From DAHUXT01 sp036378295 (GTDB lineage: Bacteria > Chloroflexota > Ktedonobacteria > Ktedonobacterales > JADMIN01): a stretch of DNA of 64,000 nucleotides. Position 1 is the first letter of the stretch. The number at the start of each line of letters is the position of its first letter. Below, one piece after another: positions 53,348 to 62,748 of the stretch. The stretch is from the NCBI GenBank assembly GCA_036378295.1, contig DASUWS010000203.1, positions 44,339-108,338 of the forward strand, read 5' to 3'. Under the pieces are notes generated by a model that searched no databases, was not told the origin of the DNA, and saw nothing but the letters and a program-made list of their open reading frames with translations. Position numbers and translations under genes: made by a program.

Positions 53348-54889
53348 TCACGCCTCCTGCGAAGACGCTTTCCCAGCGGTCGTAGCGGAATCCTTGGCTC
53401 CGCGTGTCTCAGTCGCCTGCTGGGTTAGTGGCACTCGCAGCGTGATACGTGTCCCTCCGGCGGCGCTGGCAATGTGGAGCGACCCGCCCAGCCCTTCCAC
53501 GCGTTCGCGCATACTGCTGAGCCCCAGACCGCGCCCATCGGCCCGCCCAATGTCGAAGCCGTGCCCGTTGTCGCGGACACGTAGCGCCAGCGTCCCCTGC
53601 TCGTCAGAGGCATGCACCTCCACACGTGTCGCGCCGCTGTGCCTGGCGACGTTGGCTAGTGCTTCCTGCACGATGCGGAAGACCTGTTGCTCGACCTCAG
53701 GCGCCATCTCCAGCGCATCCGGCACATTGACCACACAGGCAATACCGTAGCGTTGCTGCCACTCGTCGCACAGCTCACGGAGCGCCACTCCCAGGTCTTT
53801 ATTGGTCAGCGCCACCGGACGCAGCGCCTGAATGAGCGCTGACATCTCCTGTTGCGCGTTGCTCGCGATACGCTCCGCCTCGTTCAGAATGCGCTTTGCC
53901 TCGCTCTGCTCGTCTACCTCAAGCTGCGCGCTGCCGACCAGCATTGTCAGCGCGAACATCTGCTGCTTGACCGAATCATGTAGCTCACGCGCCAGCCGGT
54001 TGCGCTCCTCGACCACCGCCAGTTGCTGCCGGTCGCGCAATAGATGCTGAAGCTGCTCCGCCATGCGATTAAGGTCGCGGGCAAGCTGGCCCAGCTCATC
54101 TGGCGAAGGATCACGCGCCGTCACCGCGAAATTGCCCTCGCTCCAGGCATCTGCCGCCGAGGTCAGCCGCAGCAGTCGCCGCGTCAACCCACGCGCCGTC
54201 AACACCCCGAAGATCGCGCCGAAGATGCTGGCGATGATGCCGAACAAGATGACGGTTGGGAAGAGCTCCACCAGGTTCAGCAGGTAGACTGGGCGCAGCA
54301 GCGTGGCAAGATCCACGCTGAGCAGGAGCGCGCCGCGCACTGTGCCACCGGCATCCACGATAGGCACAGCCGCCACGGTCGGCTCCCCCGACACATTCTG
54401 GATCAGACTATCCGTGCGGGTGTCATCACGCAGGGCCGCTGCTACAACGGACTGTGCCTCAGGCAATTGCCGCGATCGGGCCAGCACGCTCCCGGCTGAC
54501 CCAGCACTTGGAGCCCGCACAGCGAGTGTTTGTCCACTGGGGCTGATGACGAAGAGCGCTGCATTCTTGCCAGGGATGACCGATGCGCCGCTATGAAGGT
54601 TCTCGGTGAGTCCTTCGGTAATCAAGATGGGCTGGCTATAGGTCGCAAGCGCCGCCGCGAGTTGTGCCTCGTCGGGAGGCGTCTGGCGCAGCGCAGGGGC
54701 AAGCCGGGGGGCAAGCCGTTGCAGCCCTTGCACGAGTGACGACGGGCGCTGCGGGCCGCTCATGTTGACGATGCCTGGCACAACCACGAATGCTCCCTCC
54801 AGCGTCATCATCGCGACGAACGCTGCCACAAAGCATGAGAGCATGAGCCGCCAGCGCAGCGTGCCAAAACGACGTCGTAGCGACTGCAT
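53348..54889 (-). CDS. NarL-type sensor histidine kinase
   Basis: A 513-aa kinase. TM1 about 15-38; outside region about 40-210 with a Cache- or PAS-like layout (FVISPSGQTLAVRAP, NVSGEPTVAAVPIVDAGG); TM2 about 220-245; HAMP about 245-300; HisKA_3 (about 310-375) with the phospho-acceptor in RLARELHDSVKQQMF; and ATPase (about 405-500) with NVARHSGATR, DNGHGFD and GRGLGLSSMRERVE. ATG at 54889 follows AGGAGAAG. It is followed by its NarL partner and preceded by FtsX-type permease and ABC ATPase genes. Confidence 0.93.
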   Translation of the reverse strand: MQSLRRRFGTLRWRLMLSCFVAAFVAMMTLEGAFVVVPGIVNMSGPQRPSSLVQGLQRLAPRLAPALRQTPPDEAQLAAALATYSQPILITEGLTENLHSGASVIPGKNAALFVISPSGQTLAVRAPSAGSAGSVLARSRQLPEAQSVVAAALRDDTRTDSLIQNVSGEPTVAAVPIVDAGGTVRGALLLSVDLATLLRPVYLLNLVELFPTVILFGIIASIFGAIFGVLTARGLTRRLLRLTSAADAWSEGNFAVTARDPSPDELGQLARDLNRMAEQLQHLLRDRQQLAVVEERNRLARELHDSVKQQMFALTMLVGSAQLEVDEQSEAKRILNEAERIASNAQQEMSALIQALRPVALTNKDLGVALRELCDEWQQRYGIACVVNVPDALEMAPEVEQQVFRIVQEALANVARHSGATRVEVHASDEQGTLALRVRDNGHGFDIGRADGRGLGLSSMRERVEGLGGSLHIASAAGGTRITLRVPLTQQATETRGAKDSATTAGKASSQEA

Positions 54890-55060
54890 ACACTTCTCCT
54901 GTCCAGCATGATCATTCTCGTCCGCAACGTTTGCCCGCAATGGTTGCCCATAATGCCTCTTATGGCACTGTACCACTCCGCCGCGCCTGTTTCACCTGTG
55001 CGCGGCACGTCCTCCACGCCTCGAACATGAGGCATGGAGGACAGCGTGGCACGATTCGGA

Positions 55061-57781
55061 CTATTCGTAGCGTAGCACCTCCACCGGGCGCACCCGGGTC
55101 GCCCGCCACGCGACCACCACGGCTACCGCAATGCAGACCGAGACGGTTGCCGCCACGACTCCCAACACCGTCGGCGTAGGAACCGCAATCGTCAGGTTGA
55201 ACGCCACTTTGCCCAGCGTTGCCGCCGCCGCGACAACCACAACCAGCGCCAGCAAGGCAGCCGTGAAGCCGACAATCCCATTCTCCAGCATCACTTCACT
55301 CAGGACGCTCTGGCTCGTGTGGCCCACCGCTTTGAGGATGCCCAATTCACGCCGCCGCTCCAGCATCGCCAGCGCCACCGTATTGGCGATGATGATGACG
55401 CTGGCGAGCATCGTCAGCGAGGTCACGGCGATCAGCACGGTAATCAGGTTGCTCAGCAGCGAGGCATACTGGTTGGCAAAATCGGTAAAGTTAAAGGTGA
55501 CGGCTCCTGGAACCGCATCCTGAATCTTTGCCAGTGTCGCGTCGGTCGTGTCAGGATTCAGACGCATGCGGAAGTCGTACCGTGGGTTGCCCGCGCTCAC
55601 GGTCTTCACCACGCCGCTATCAGTCAGAATCGGACCCGCCTGGGGAATCTTCGAGTCATAGAAGCCCACGATGGTCACTGTGACCGGCGTCTTATCTGCC
55701 TGGCTCAAGACGGTGATCGTTGCACCCAGCTTGAGGTTGACCGGCGCCAGCGAGGCCTCCTTCGGCAACAGGGCGTTGAGCGTTCCACCATCGCTCGCGC
55801 TCAGCATGCGCCCGCTGATCAGCGGAACATCAGTCGTGTCAGGCATGTTCCCGTGTGCCAGATCATAACCCTGCACGCCGTTCATGACGCCGACGACCTC
55901 CTGCGCGGTATACGTGCCGCTGGCGGTAGCTGCCCGCACAAAGTCGCCAACCGGCTGCCCGTTGACAGCCACTGGAACCGCTGAGGTAAAGGAGGTCTCA
56001 ACGAGATGCCTGGCATCTGGGACGCGGGCCAGCTGCTGCTGGACGGCGACCTTATCGGCACTGCTCGCGATGATCTCGGCGTTCAGGGCATTGCCGCTCA
56101 AGAGGAACGAATTGATGGCTGTGCTGATGTTCTGACCGAGCACCAGGATCAACCCAACCGAGAAGACACCAATGTAGAGCGCCAGCAGTGTCGTCACGGT
56201 GCGGGCCTTCTGTCGCCCGATATTCCGCAGCGCCAGCTTTACATTCGCCTTCCACGAGCGCGGCAGCATCACCACCACGATCCCTAGCACCACGGCAGCC
56301 AGGCAAAGTACGCCAAACGCGGGCACCAGCGCGACGAGCGCCACCGAGACCGCCAGTGGCACGACCGCGAGCAGCGCATACCACCAGCGGAACGACTCCA
56401 GCACGGGCAGTTTGCTGATCACCAGCACAACCGCGCCAAAGAACACACTCAACAAGAGCAGGAATATCCCCGTGCCGCCGACGACCAGTGCCGCGACGCT
56501 GGCACTTTGCAGGATGCTCAATGCCAGAGCGAAGAAGAGCACCACCAGGAGTCCCAGCAGCAGACCAGACAGCAGGCGCCCGCGCCATCCTGCGCCTTCC
56601 GGCAGCTCGCGCAGCACCGCCTGCGGACGTACCTGGCCCGCTCGCACGATTGGTAGCACGCCAAAGATCAGCGCGGTGACAAAGCCAACCGCAACGCCAG
56701 CCGCCATCGTTCTGGCATCCAACGTCATGGAGAGCGGAAACTGGAGGCTATTCTCCAGTAACCCTTTCACCAGGAAGCTGACCCCTACACCCGCCGCTGT
56801 GCCGATCACGCCGCCCACGAGACCAATCAGCCCTGCCTCCAGGCCGAACATCGCGTATAGATCGCCACGTCGGTAGCCCGCGGTCTTGAGCATGGCAATC
56901 TCGATGCGACGGCGGCGCAGCAGCACCTGCATTGTATTGACGATGCCCACGCCTCCGATCAGCAGGGCCAGCAACCCAACCACTTGCAGGAAATACTGGA
57001 TCTGCTGCACCTGCGCCTGATTGCCCGCCTGCGCCTGCTGTGTCGTCTGGATCGATGCCAGCGGGAAGTGCCGCTGTATCAGCCGCTCGGCAGCCGCCGC
57101 GTTGGCATCGGTGTGTCCTGGCACGTCAGCATAGGCGATATTGTAGGAGATCGGCTGACCGCCAGCGGCTGGCTGGGAGGCGAAATCCGCCAGGTTGACC
57201 AGCAGAATCGCGCCGCGAAACTGGCCGGTGTTCTCCATAATCCCGCCAACTGTCACATTCATCGAGCGCCCGTCGGAGGTGTAGAGGCGCTCGGTATCAC
57301 CCCTCTGGATGTTGAGCGTCTTTGCCATCGTCTCGGTAATCACGGCAGTATTGCCCTGGAGCAGATCGTTCAGACTGCCGCCTGCTGGATCGCTCAGAGT
57401 GACACTGCCTTCCAGCGGATAGTGCGACGGCTCCACTGCGAACACCTGGAAGAAGCGCGAGACGCCATTCGCGGCAACGTGAAACTCTCCACTCATGCTC
57501 TCCAGAGCCGTGTATTTGGTGATCACTCCCTGCGCCCGTAACGTATCGAAGTAGCTCAGCTGGTCCGCCTGCAGCGGCGCAGCCGTATTCGTAATGGCGA
57601 GGTCACCGCCATTCAGGGCACGCACATCGCCGGTCAATCCCTGATTGATGGCGTTACTCACCAGTTGCAGCGCCACGATTGCCATGACGCCAATCGCGAT
57701 GCAGAAGATCGCCAGCAGTGACCGTTGTCCGCCACGAATCTGCGAACGCGTCGCATACGACCAGTACATGCGCAGTTTCAT
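55061..57781 (-). CDS. FtsX-like ABC transporter permease (MacB type, two FtsX domains)
   Basis: A 906-aa permease with the two-unit layout of large FtsX/MacB proteins. TM1 near 20-45 is followed by a periplasmic loop (about 45-275), then three helices (about 280-420) and a central helix cluster (about 450-550), a second loop (about 590-770), and three final helices (about 790-900). Typical phrases are RRRRIEIAMLKTAGYRRGDLYAMF (short form IEIAMLKTAGYRRGD) and RRRELGILKAVGHTSQSVL. ATG at 57781 follows AAGGGGCG. The ATPase partner is two genes upstream. Such permeases move lipids, peptides or drive sensing. Confidence 0.9.
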   Translation of the reverse strand: MKLRMYWSYATRSQIRGGQRSLLAIFCIAIGVMAIVALQLVSNAINQGLTGDVRALNGGDLAITNTAAPLQADQLSYFDTLRAQGVITKYTALESMSGEFHVAANGVSRFFQVFAVEPSHYPLEGSVTLSDPAGGSLNDLLQGNTAVITETMAKTLNIQRGDTERLYTSDGRSMNVTVGGIMENTGQFRGAILLVNLADFASQPAAGGQPISYNIAYADVPGHTDANAAAAERLIQRHFPLASIQTTQQAQAGNQAQVQQIQYFLQVVGLLALLIGGVGIVNTMQVLLRRRRIEIAMLKTAGYRRGDLYAMFGLEAGLIGLVGGVIGTAAGVGVSFLVKGLLENSLQFPLSMTLDARTMAAGVAVGFVTALIFGVLPIVRAGQVRPQAVLRELPEGAGWRGRLLSGLLLGLLVVLFFALALSILQSASVAALVVGGTGIFLLLLSVFFGAVVLVISKLPVLESFRWWYALLAVVPLAVSVALVALVPAFGVLCLAAVVLGIVVVMLPRSWKANVKLALRNIGRQKARTVTTLLALYIGVFSVGLILVLGQNISTAINSFLLSGNALNAEIIASSADKVAVQQQLARVPDARHLVETSFTSAVPVAVNGQPVGDFVRAATASGTYTAQEVVGVMNGVQGYDLAHGNMPDTTDVPLISGRMLSASDGGTLNALLPKEASLAPVNLKLGATITVLSQADKTPVTVTIVGFYDSKIPQAGPILTDSGVVKTVSAGNPRYDFRMRLNPDTTDATLAKIQDAVPGAVTFNFTDFANQYASLLSNLITVLIAVTSLTMLASVIIIANTVALAMLERRRELGILKAVGHTSQSVLSEVMLENGIVGFTAALLALVVVVAAAATLGKVAFNLTIAVPTPTVLGVVAATVSVCIAVAVVVAWRATRVRPVEVLRYE

Positions 57782-57887
57782 CAGTTTCGCCCCTTCCTTC
57801 ATTCCCATCCGTTTGCCTGGTGAGCGCCCGGGGCTATCATCATCGCGATGATGGCCCCGGATCAGGACTGATATCCCTCAGTGCGAG

Positions 57888-58577
57888 CTAGTTTTTCCCT
57901 TTGAGCATGGCGAGCGCGGCGGGAGCAGCGCCGATGATCAGGACGGCACAGATGAGATACTTGAGCGCCTCCTGAACGACTGCGTTGTGCGCGGGAATGG
58001 TAAAGATCAGGATGGTCAGTGGGCTGCTCAGGGCAAAGGCCCACCCGGCCCAGACCGGAATGATGCGCAACTTGCCGAGCATGTAGCCGATCAGCACAGC
58101 GCTGAGCAGATGCCCGATGACGTAGATCAGCAGGAAGGTGGTCAGGACGGGATCACCGTTGACGCGCCCCCAGAGATCGGCCAACTGCGGCGTACTGCCG
58201 ACCCGATCAATTGTGATCGCCAGGTCGTCGAGGACGATTAGCGCGGCCCACGGAATCCAGCCGACCAGGGCAAGCGCCGCGCAGATGAAGGCCAGCCGGG
58301 GCGCGCGCCGCATGCCGAGCAGCGACATGCCCAGGTAGCCGAGCGGCAGGAAGAACGAAGCCGCAACGGCACCGATGAGACGCATTGTGTTGCCGGTTGT
58401 GCCGGCCATCGCGGCCGCGACCAGCGGTTGCCGGCCAGAGCCAAACCAGGCGATGAGGTAGAGCGTGAGGCTCAACGGGGCCAGGATGATGCAGGCCGCC
58501 AGAATCGCGCGCTGCCACCTGAGATAGGCAGGAGTGAGCGCTTGTTCGGAGAGTGTCTGCTGGTTGGATTGGTACAC
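57888..58577 (-). CDS. Six-helix membrane protein, unknown
   Basis: A 229-aa integral membrane protein with six hydrophobic segments at about 25-45, 60-80, 90-115, 120-140, 155-180 and 190-220. It resembles the general plan of DUF4386-type proteins but I cannot assign it. GTG at 58577 follows AAGGA. It lies between the ABC ATPase (88 nt) and the permease (106 nt) genes, so it may be an auxiliary subunit of that transporter. Confidence 0.6.
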   Translation of the reverse strand: MYQSNQQTLSEQALTPAYLRWQRAILAACIILAPLSLTLYLIAWFGSGRQPLVAAAMAGTTGNTMRLIGAVAASFFLPLGYLGMSLLGMRRAPRLAFICAALALVGWIPWAALIVLDDLAITIDRVGSTPQLADLWGRVNGDPVLTTFLLIYVIGHLLSAVLIGYMLGKLRIIPVWAGWAFALSSPLTILIFTIPAHNAVVQEALKYLICAVLIIGAAPAALAMLKGKN

Positions 58578-58665
58578 GATCTCGTTCCTTTCAATTCGAT
58601 GACGCATCTATGACACAGTCCGCTGAGATTCTGCTGAGGGGTCGCGAGCAGGCACAGGGCGTCAC

Positions 58666-59391
58666 TTAGCTGTTGGCTACCATCCCATCCACGATGCGGA
58701 TAGCGCGGTCGGCTGACTGAGCAACATTGGGGTCGTGCGTGGCAATGACGAAGGTTGTGCCTGTCGCCTTGCGCAGATCACGAATCATGTGGAGCACGTT
58801 ATCGCTATTCTTCTTGTCGAGATTGCCTGTCGGCTCGTCCATGATCACGATGGCAGGATTAGTGGCGAGCGCTCGCGCCACCGCAACACGCTGTTGCTCG
58901 CCGCCCGACAACTGGTTGGGGCGATTGCGGGAGCGATGTCCCAGGCCGACCAGCGTCAAGAGTTCGGTGGAGCGCGCCGAAGGGCTGCCAGGATGCTTGC
59001 CTACGTAGAGCGGCATCTCGACATTCTCCTGCGCGGTGAGCGTCGGAATCAGGTTGAACGCCTGAAACACCATGCCAATCTTCTGGTTGCGCACAGCGGA
59101 GAGTTTCGCCTCGCTCATCCGGGTGATGTCTACGCCGTCCACCAGCACCTGCCCACCGGTGGGACTATCCAGCCCGGCGATGATACCAAGCAGAGTAGAT
59201 TTGCCTGATCCCGATGGGCCGATGATGGCGACGAACTCGCCATGCTCGATGCGCAGGCTGACGCCTTTGAGAATCTCGACCTGTTCGCGTCCCATCGGCA
59301 ACGACTTGTGGATGTTGCGGGCTTCCAGGGCAGCTATCGCCTGGTTATTGGCGGCGATGGCAGATGATGTGGTCTCTGTCTGGTTCTCCAT
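58666..59391 (-). CDS. ABC transporter ATPase (MacB/LolD type)
   Basis: A 241-aa ATPase. Walker A GPSGSGKS (58-65), Q-loop in FQAFNLIPTLTAQENV, signature LSGGEQQRVAVARAL, Walker B VIMDEPTGNLD and H-loop in ATHDP. The sequence belongs to the MacB/LolD/FtsE group that works with FtsX-type permeases, here the gene at 55061. A 20-residue N-terminal tail is extra. ATG follows AAAGGGAAG. First gene of a five-gene minus-strand cluster: ATPase, membrane protein, permease, kinase, regulator. Confidence 0.94.
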   Translation of the reverse strand: MENQTETTSSAIAANNQAIAALEARNIHKSLPMGREQVEILKGVSLRIEHGEFVAIIGPSGSGKSTLLGIIAGLDSPTGGQVLVDGVDITRMSEAKLSAVRNQKIGMVFQAFNLIPTLTAQENVEMPLYVGKHPGSPSARSTELLTLVGLGHRSRNRPNQLSGGEQQRVAVARALATNPAIVIMDEPTGNLDKKNSDNVLHMIRDLRKATGTTFVIATHDPNVAQSADRAIRIVDGMVANS

Positions 59392-59706
59392 GGCTATCTT
59401 CCCTTTCAGGCTTCATGTGTCTGTGTGCTACCGACACCCCAAGAATGCCCGAAAACCAGGGAAATGCCATCGCCTCACAGAGCCATTCGCCTGATAGCCT
59501 TGTGGAGCCATCCCAGTAATACTCCAGTGCTATTGAATCAGATGAGTTACATGTGCTCCAGGAGCATCAGCGTGGAAAGAAAGGTGCCCCGAACGCCGAG
59601 ATCACCGGCATTCGAGGCATCGTGTTGAGAAATATCTACTCGCGTAGACGAGGAGGTCCAGAAGACTTGCGCTACGGCCCGCACTCGCCAGAGACCCTAT
59701 CAAACA
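59392..59706. other. Intergenic region, 315 bp, with a hairpin element
   Basis: It lies between the kbl stop and the ABC ATPase start, minus strand. Copy 2 of the hairpin element is at 59583-59620. The promoter of the ABC cluster must be here but is not obvious. Confidence 0.5.
59583..59620 (-). repeat. Hairpin element, copy 2
   Basis: Shares TGCCCCGAACGCCGA and GGCATTCGAGGCATC with copy 1 at 52379-52417. The minus-strand stem is kept, with one U-G pair changed to C-G. CTTTCTTTCC follows on the minus strand, which would suit termination after kbl, 87 nt upstream. Confidence 0.6.
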
Positions 59707-60891
59707 TCATATCCCTAGCTCATCCCGCGCCGCCGCGAAGGCGTCAGCCGCTGCCAGCAGATCGGCCTCGCTGTGCGCCGCCGAGACCTGCGTGCGGATG
59801 CGTGCTTTGCCCTGCGGAACAACAGGGTATGAGAAGGCGATGACATAGATGCCCTTCTCCAGCAGGCGGTCCGCTAACTGCGTCGCGCGCTTCGCATCGC
59901 CGAGCATCACCGGCACAATCGGATGATCTCCTGGCAGGATCTCGAAGCCCAGCGCGGTCATCCGCTCGCGGAAGAGCTTCGTGTTGGCACGCAGCTTCGC
60001 CCGCAGGTCATCCGACTGCGTCAGCAATTCGAGCGACTTGAGCGACGCCGCGACAATCGCTGGGGCAACGGTGTTCGAGAACAGGTAGGGACGCGACCGC
60101 TGGCGCAAGAGGCTCACGATCTCCGCCCGCCCGCTGGTGTAACCGCCGCTCGCGCCTCCGAGCGCCTTACCGAGCGTGCCTGTGATGATGTCCACGCGAT
60201 CGGTGACGCCATGGAGCTCCGGCGTACCGCGCCCTGTTGCGCCGACGAAGCCGACCGCGTGAGAGTCGTCCACCATCACCATCGCGTTGTAACGGTCCGC
60301 CAGATCGCAAATATCCTTGAGCGGGGCGACGTAGCCGTCCATCGAGAAGACGCCATCCGTCGCGATCAGACGGCGGCGCGCGCCCGAAGCGGAGCGCAAC
60401 TGAGCCTCCAGATCGTCCATGTCCCGGTTGCGATAGCGCAGGCGTTGCGCCTTGCTGAGACGGATGCCGTCGATGATGCTGGCGTGGTTCAATTCGTCGG
60501 AGATCACCACATCCTCTTCGCCCAGCAGCGTCTCGAACAGCCCGCCATTGGCATCGAAGCACGAGCTATAGAGGATAGTGTCCTCGGTGCCAAGGAATTG
60601 GCTGATGCCCTTCTCCAGATCTTTGTGAATCTCCTGCGTGCCGCAGATGAAGCGCACTGACGCCAGGCCGTAGCCCCAGCGGTCGAGCGCCTCTTTGGCC
60701 GCCTCGACGAGTGCCGGATGATCGGCAAGGCCGAGGTAGTTATTGGCGCAGAGATTCAGCACTTCCTGCCCGGTGGATACGCTGACATGCGCATCCTGGG
60801 GCGAAGTGAGAATCCGCTCGTTCTTATACAGGCTGGCCGCCCGAATCGCGTCGAGCTCGGCCTTGAGATCATCCCGCACTGTCGTGAACAT
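59707..60891 (-). CDS. kbl: Glycine C-acetyltransferase (2-amino-3-ketobutyrate CoA ligase)
   Basis: A 394-aa PLP enzyme that splits 2-amino-3-ketobutyrate with CoA into glycine and acetyl-CoA. Signatures: CANNYLGLADHP (49-60), SVRFICGTQEIHKDLEK (shown as RFICGTQEIH), DSHAVGFVGATGRGTPE (as DDSHAVGFVG), and the Schiff-base lysine in GTLGKALGGASGGY. Length is typical of Kbl. ATG follows GAGGAGGAAG. It starts 12 nt after tdh, so the two form a threonine-to-glycine operon. Confidence 0.96.
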   Translation of the reverse strand: MFTTVRDDLKAELDAIRAASLYKNERILTSPQDAHVSVSTGQEVLNLCANNYLGLADHPALVEAAKEALDRWGYGLASVRFICGTQEIHKDLEKGISQFLGTEDTILYSSCFDANGGLFETLLGEEDVVISDELNHASIIDGIRLSKAQRLRYRNRDMDDLEAQLRSASGARRRLIATDGVFSMDGYVAPLKDICDLADRYNAMVMVDDSHAVGFVGATGRGTPELHGVTDRVDIITGTLGKALGGASGGYTSGRAEIVSLLRQRSRPYLFSNTVAPAIVAASLKSLELLTQSDDLRAKLRANTKLFRERMTALGFEILPGDHPIVPVMLGDAKRATQLADRLLEKGIYVIAFSYPVVPQGKARIRTQVSAAHSEADLLAAADAFAAARDELGI

Positions 60892-60903
60892 ACTTCCTCC
60901 TCG

Positions 60904-61941
60904 TCAGACCGCTCTGTCTGCCCACCGCAAAATCACCTTGCCCGCGTGACCAGCACGCGCCGCCAGGAAACCCTCTTCGTAATCCTCATAGCTGAAGCGG
61001 TGGGTGATGACCGGCGAGATATCCAGCCCTGACTGCAACATGACCGACATCTTGTACCAGGTTTCATACATTTCGCGGCCATAGATGCCCTTGATGGTCA
61101 GCATGTTGAAGATGACCTGGGTCCAGTCAATCGCATACTCGGCGGTAGGCGTGCCGAGCATCGCGATACGGCCGCCGTGCGCCATGTTGGCGATCATATC
61201 GCGGGTCGCGGTGGGATTGCCCGACATTTCCATGCCGACGTCAAAGCCCTCGGTCATGCCTAGCTCCCGCTGCACGTCACTGAGGCGTGCCGCGCGAACA
61301 TCCACGGCTTTCGTCACGCCCATCCGCCGCGCCATATCGAGCCGGAACTCGTTGAGATCGGTAATGACGGTGAAGCGCGCTCCCGCATGCCGCGCGACCG
61401 CTGCCGCCATGATGCCGATAGGCCCGGCGCCGGTAATCAGCACATCCTCCCCCAGCACCGGAAAGGTGAGCGCGGTATGGACAGCATTGCCGAAGGGATC
61501 GAAGATAGCGGCGACATCGAGATCAACGCCGGGGAAATGCCGCCAGACATTCGTCATAGGCAGCGCAATGTACTCGGCGAACGCGCCAGCCCTCTGGACG
61601 CCGACGCCCTGGGTATGCGCGCAGGCATGGCGGCGTCCGGCCATGCAGTTGCGGCAGCGCCCGCAGACAAGATGCCCCTCGCCGCTGACCAGATCGCCCG
61701 GGTGGAAGTCGTTGACGTTCTCTCCCACCGCGACAACTTCACCCACGAACTCGTGGCCGATCACCAGTGGGACTGGGATCGTGCGTTGCGCCCAGCCGTC
61801 CCAATCGTAGATATGCAGGTCCGTGCCACAGATGCCGGTACGCAGCACGCGTATGAGTAAATCGTTGATCCCAATCTCTGGCTCGGGGACATCTTCGAGC
61901 CACAAGCCGGGTTTAGCCTCTTTCTTGACCAGTGCCTTCAT
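60904..61941 (-). CDS. tdh: L-threonine 3-dehydrogenase
   Basis: A 345-aa zinc NAD-dependent enzyme that makes 2-amino-3-ketobutyrate from threonine. Catalytic zinc ligand C38 in RTGICGTDLHIY with H63-region GHEFVGEVV; structural zinc site CGRCRNCMAGRRHAC (four Cys); NAD-binding GAGPIGIMAAAVARHAG; and TDLNEFRLDMA after it. The PEPEIGINDLLIRV and DWDGWAQ segments are the threonine dehydrogenase subfamily markers. ATG at 61941 has GGAG 8 nt upstream; a longer frame is not Tdh-like. kbl follows 12 nt later. Confidence 0.96.
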   Translation of the reverse strand: MKALVKKEAKPGLWLEDVPEPEIGINDLLIRVLRTGICGTDLHIYDWDGWAQRTIPVPLVIGHEFVGEVVAVGENVNDFHPGDLVSGEGHLVCGRCRNCMAGRRHACAHTQGVGVQRAGAFAEYIALPMTNVWRHFPGVDLDVAAIFDPFGNAVHTALTFPVLGEDVLITGAGPIGIMAAAVARHAGARFTVITDLNEFRLDMARRMGVTKAVDVRAARLSDVQRELGMTEGFDVGMEMSGNPTATRDMIANMAHGGRIAMLGTPTAEYAIDWTQVIFNMLTIKGIYGREMYETWYKMSVMLQSGLDISPVITHRFSYEDYEEGFLAARAGHAGKVILRWADRAV

Positions 61942-62154
61942 CGTCGTTCTCCAGTGATCTCCGTTGATCAGGTGATAGAGATGGCCAGAGCGCACGGAGT
62001 CTCTGGCGGCTCCTGGCCGTGTATATGGAGCATACGCTGCACCCACCTCATTCTGCCATTGCCGTCCAGCGCCGTCAACTTGAAGCATGTGGCAACGGCA
62101 TCCGCGACGCGGGGCGCGGCGTTTGGCTGATAGGGGAGCCAGCGAGGGGAAGAG

Positions 62155-62661
62155 TCACCAGGTTTCATCGAGGTGCGTCGCATAATACAGCAGCGGTCGC
62201 TTGAAGTACTGCAGCTTCTCGTCTGAGGTGGTCTCCAGCAGGTTGGTCAGGGCAAGCTCCATCGCCTCCTGGTATTGTTGCCTGTTATACAACGTCATCG
62301 CGAGAAAAACCTGAAGCGCCCGGTTCCGCGGAAACTCGCGGACTCCGCGACGGAGTGTTTCCTCTGCTAGCTGATACTCTCCCAGCCCGCGATAGGTGCT
62401 TCCCAGGCCGAGGAGGCATCTTTCGAGGTCCGGACCAGAGAGCCCCTGGTCGAGAGCCTTCGTATAATATGGGATCGCCTCTCGTTCGAGTCCCAGATTG
62501 TCGTGCGCCACCGCAGTCTGAAAGGTGATCTCGGCGTCGTCTGGGTAGGCAGCATGCAACGCTAAAAGGAGCGTCCGCGCTTCCTCCAGAACAGCTTGAT
62601 CTTGCTTCGCCCGCCCCTCTTCGCGCAGTTGAATAGCTTCCGCCAGGCGCTCGCGCTCCAC
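62155..62661 (-). CDS. Tetratricopeptide repeat protein
   Basis: A 168-aa soluble TPR protein. GTG at 62661 is chosen because AAAGGAG lies 9 nt upstream. Three TPR-type helical pairs are visible: LALHAAYPDDAEITFQTAVAHDNLG (shown as PDDAEITFQTAVAHDNLG), EREAIPYYTKALDQGL, and LGSTYRGLGEYQLAEETLRRGV; a fourth, weaker pair ends at LETTSDEKLQYFKRP. It resembles the small TPR family with a pre-TPR helix and likely mediates protein contacts. It is isolated. Confidence 0.8.
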   Translation of the reverse strand: MERERLAEAIQLREEGRAKQDQAVLEEARTLLLALHAAYPDDAEITFQTAVAHDNLGLEREAIPYYTKALDQGLSGPDLERCLLGLGSTYRGLGEYQLAEETLRRGVREFPRNRALQVFLAMTLYNRQQYQEAMELALTNLLETTSDEKLQYFKRPLLYYATHLDETW

Positions 62662-62748
62662 GGTATGGTTCTCCTTTGATTCTTTCTCAGCATGCTCCAA
62701 TCCATTATCTTATCACAGATCAATGTCGCCCCTGCCCTGCCGAGCGGG

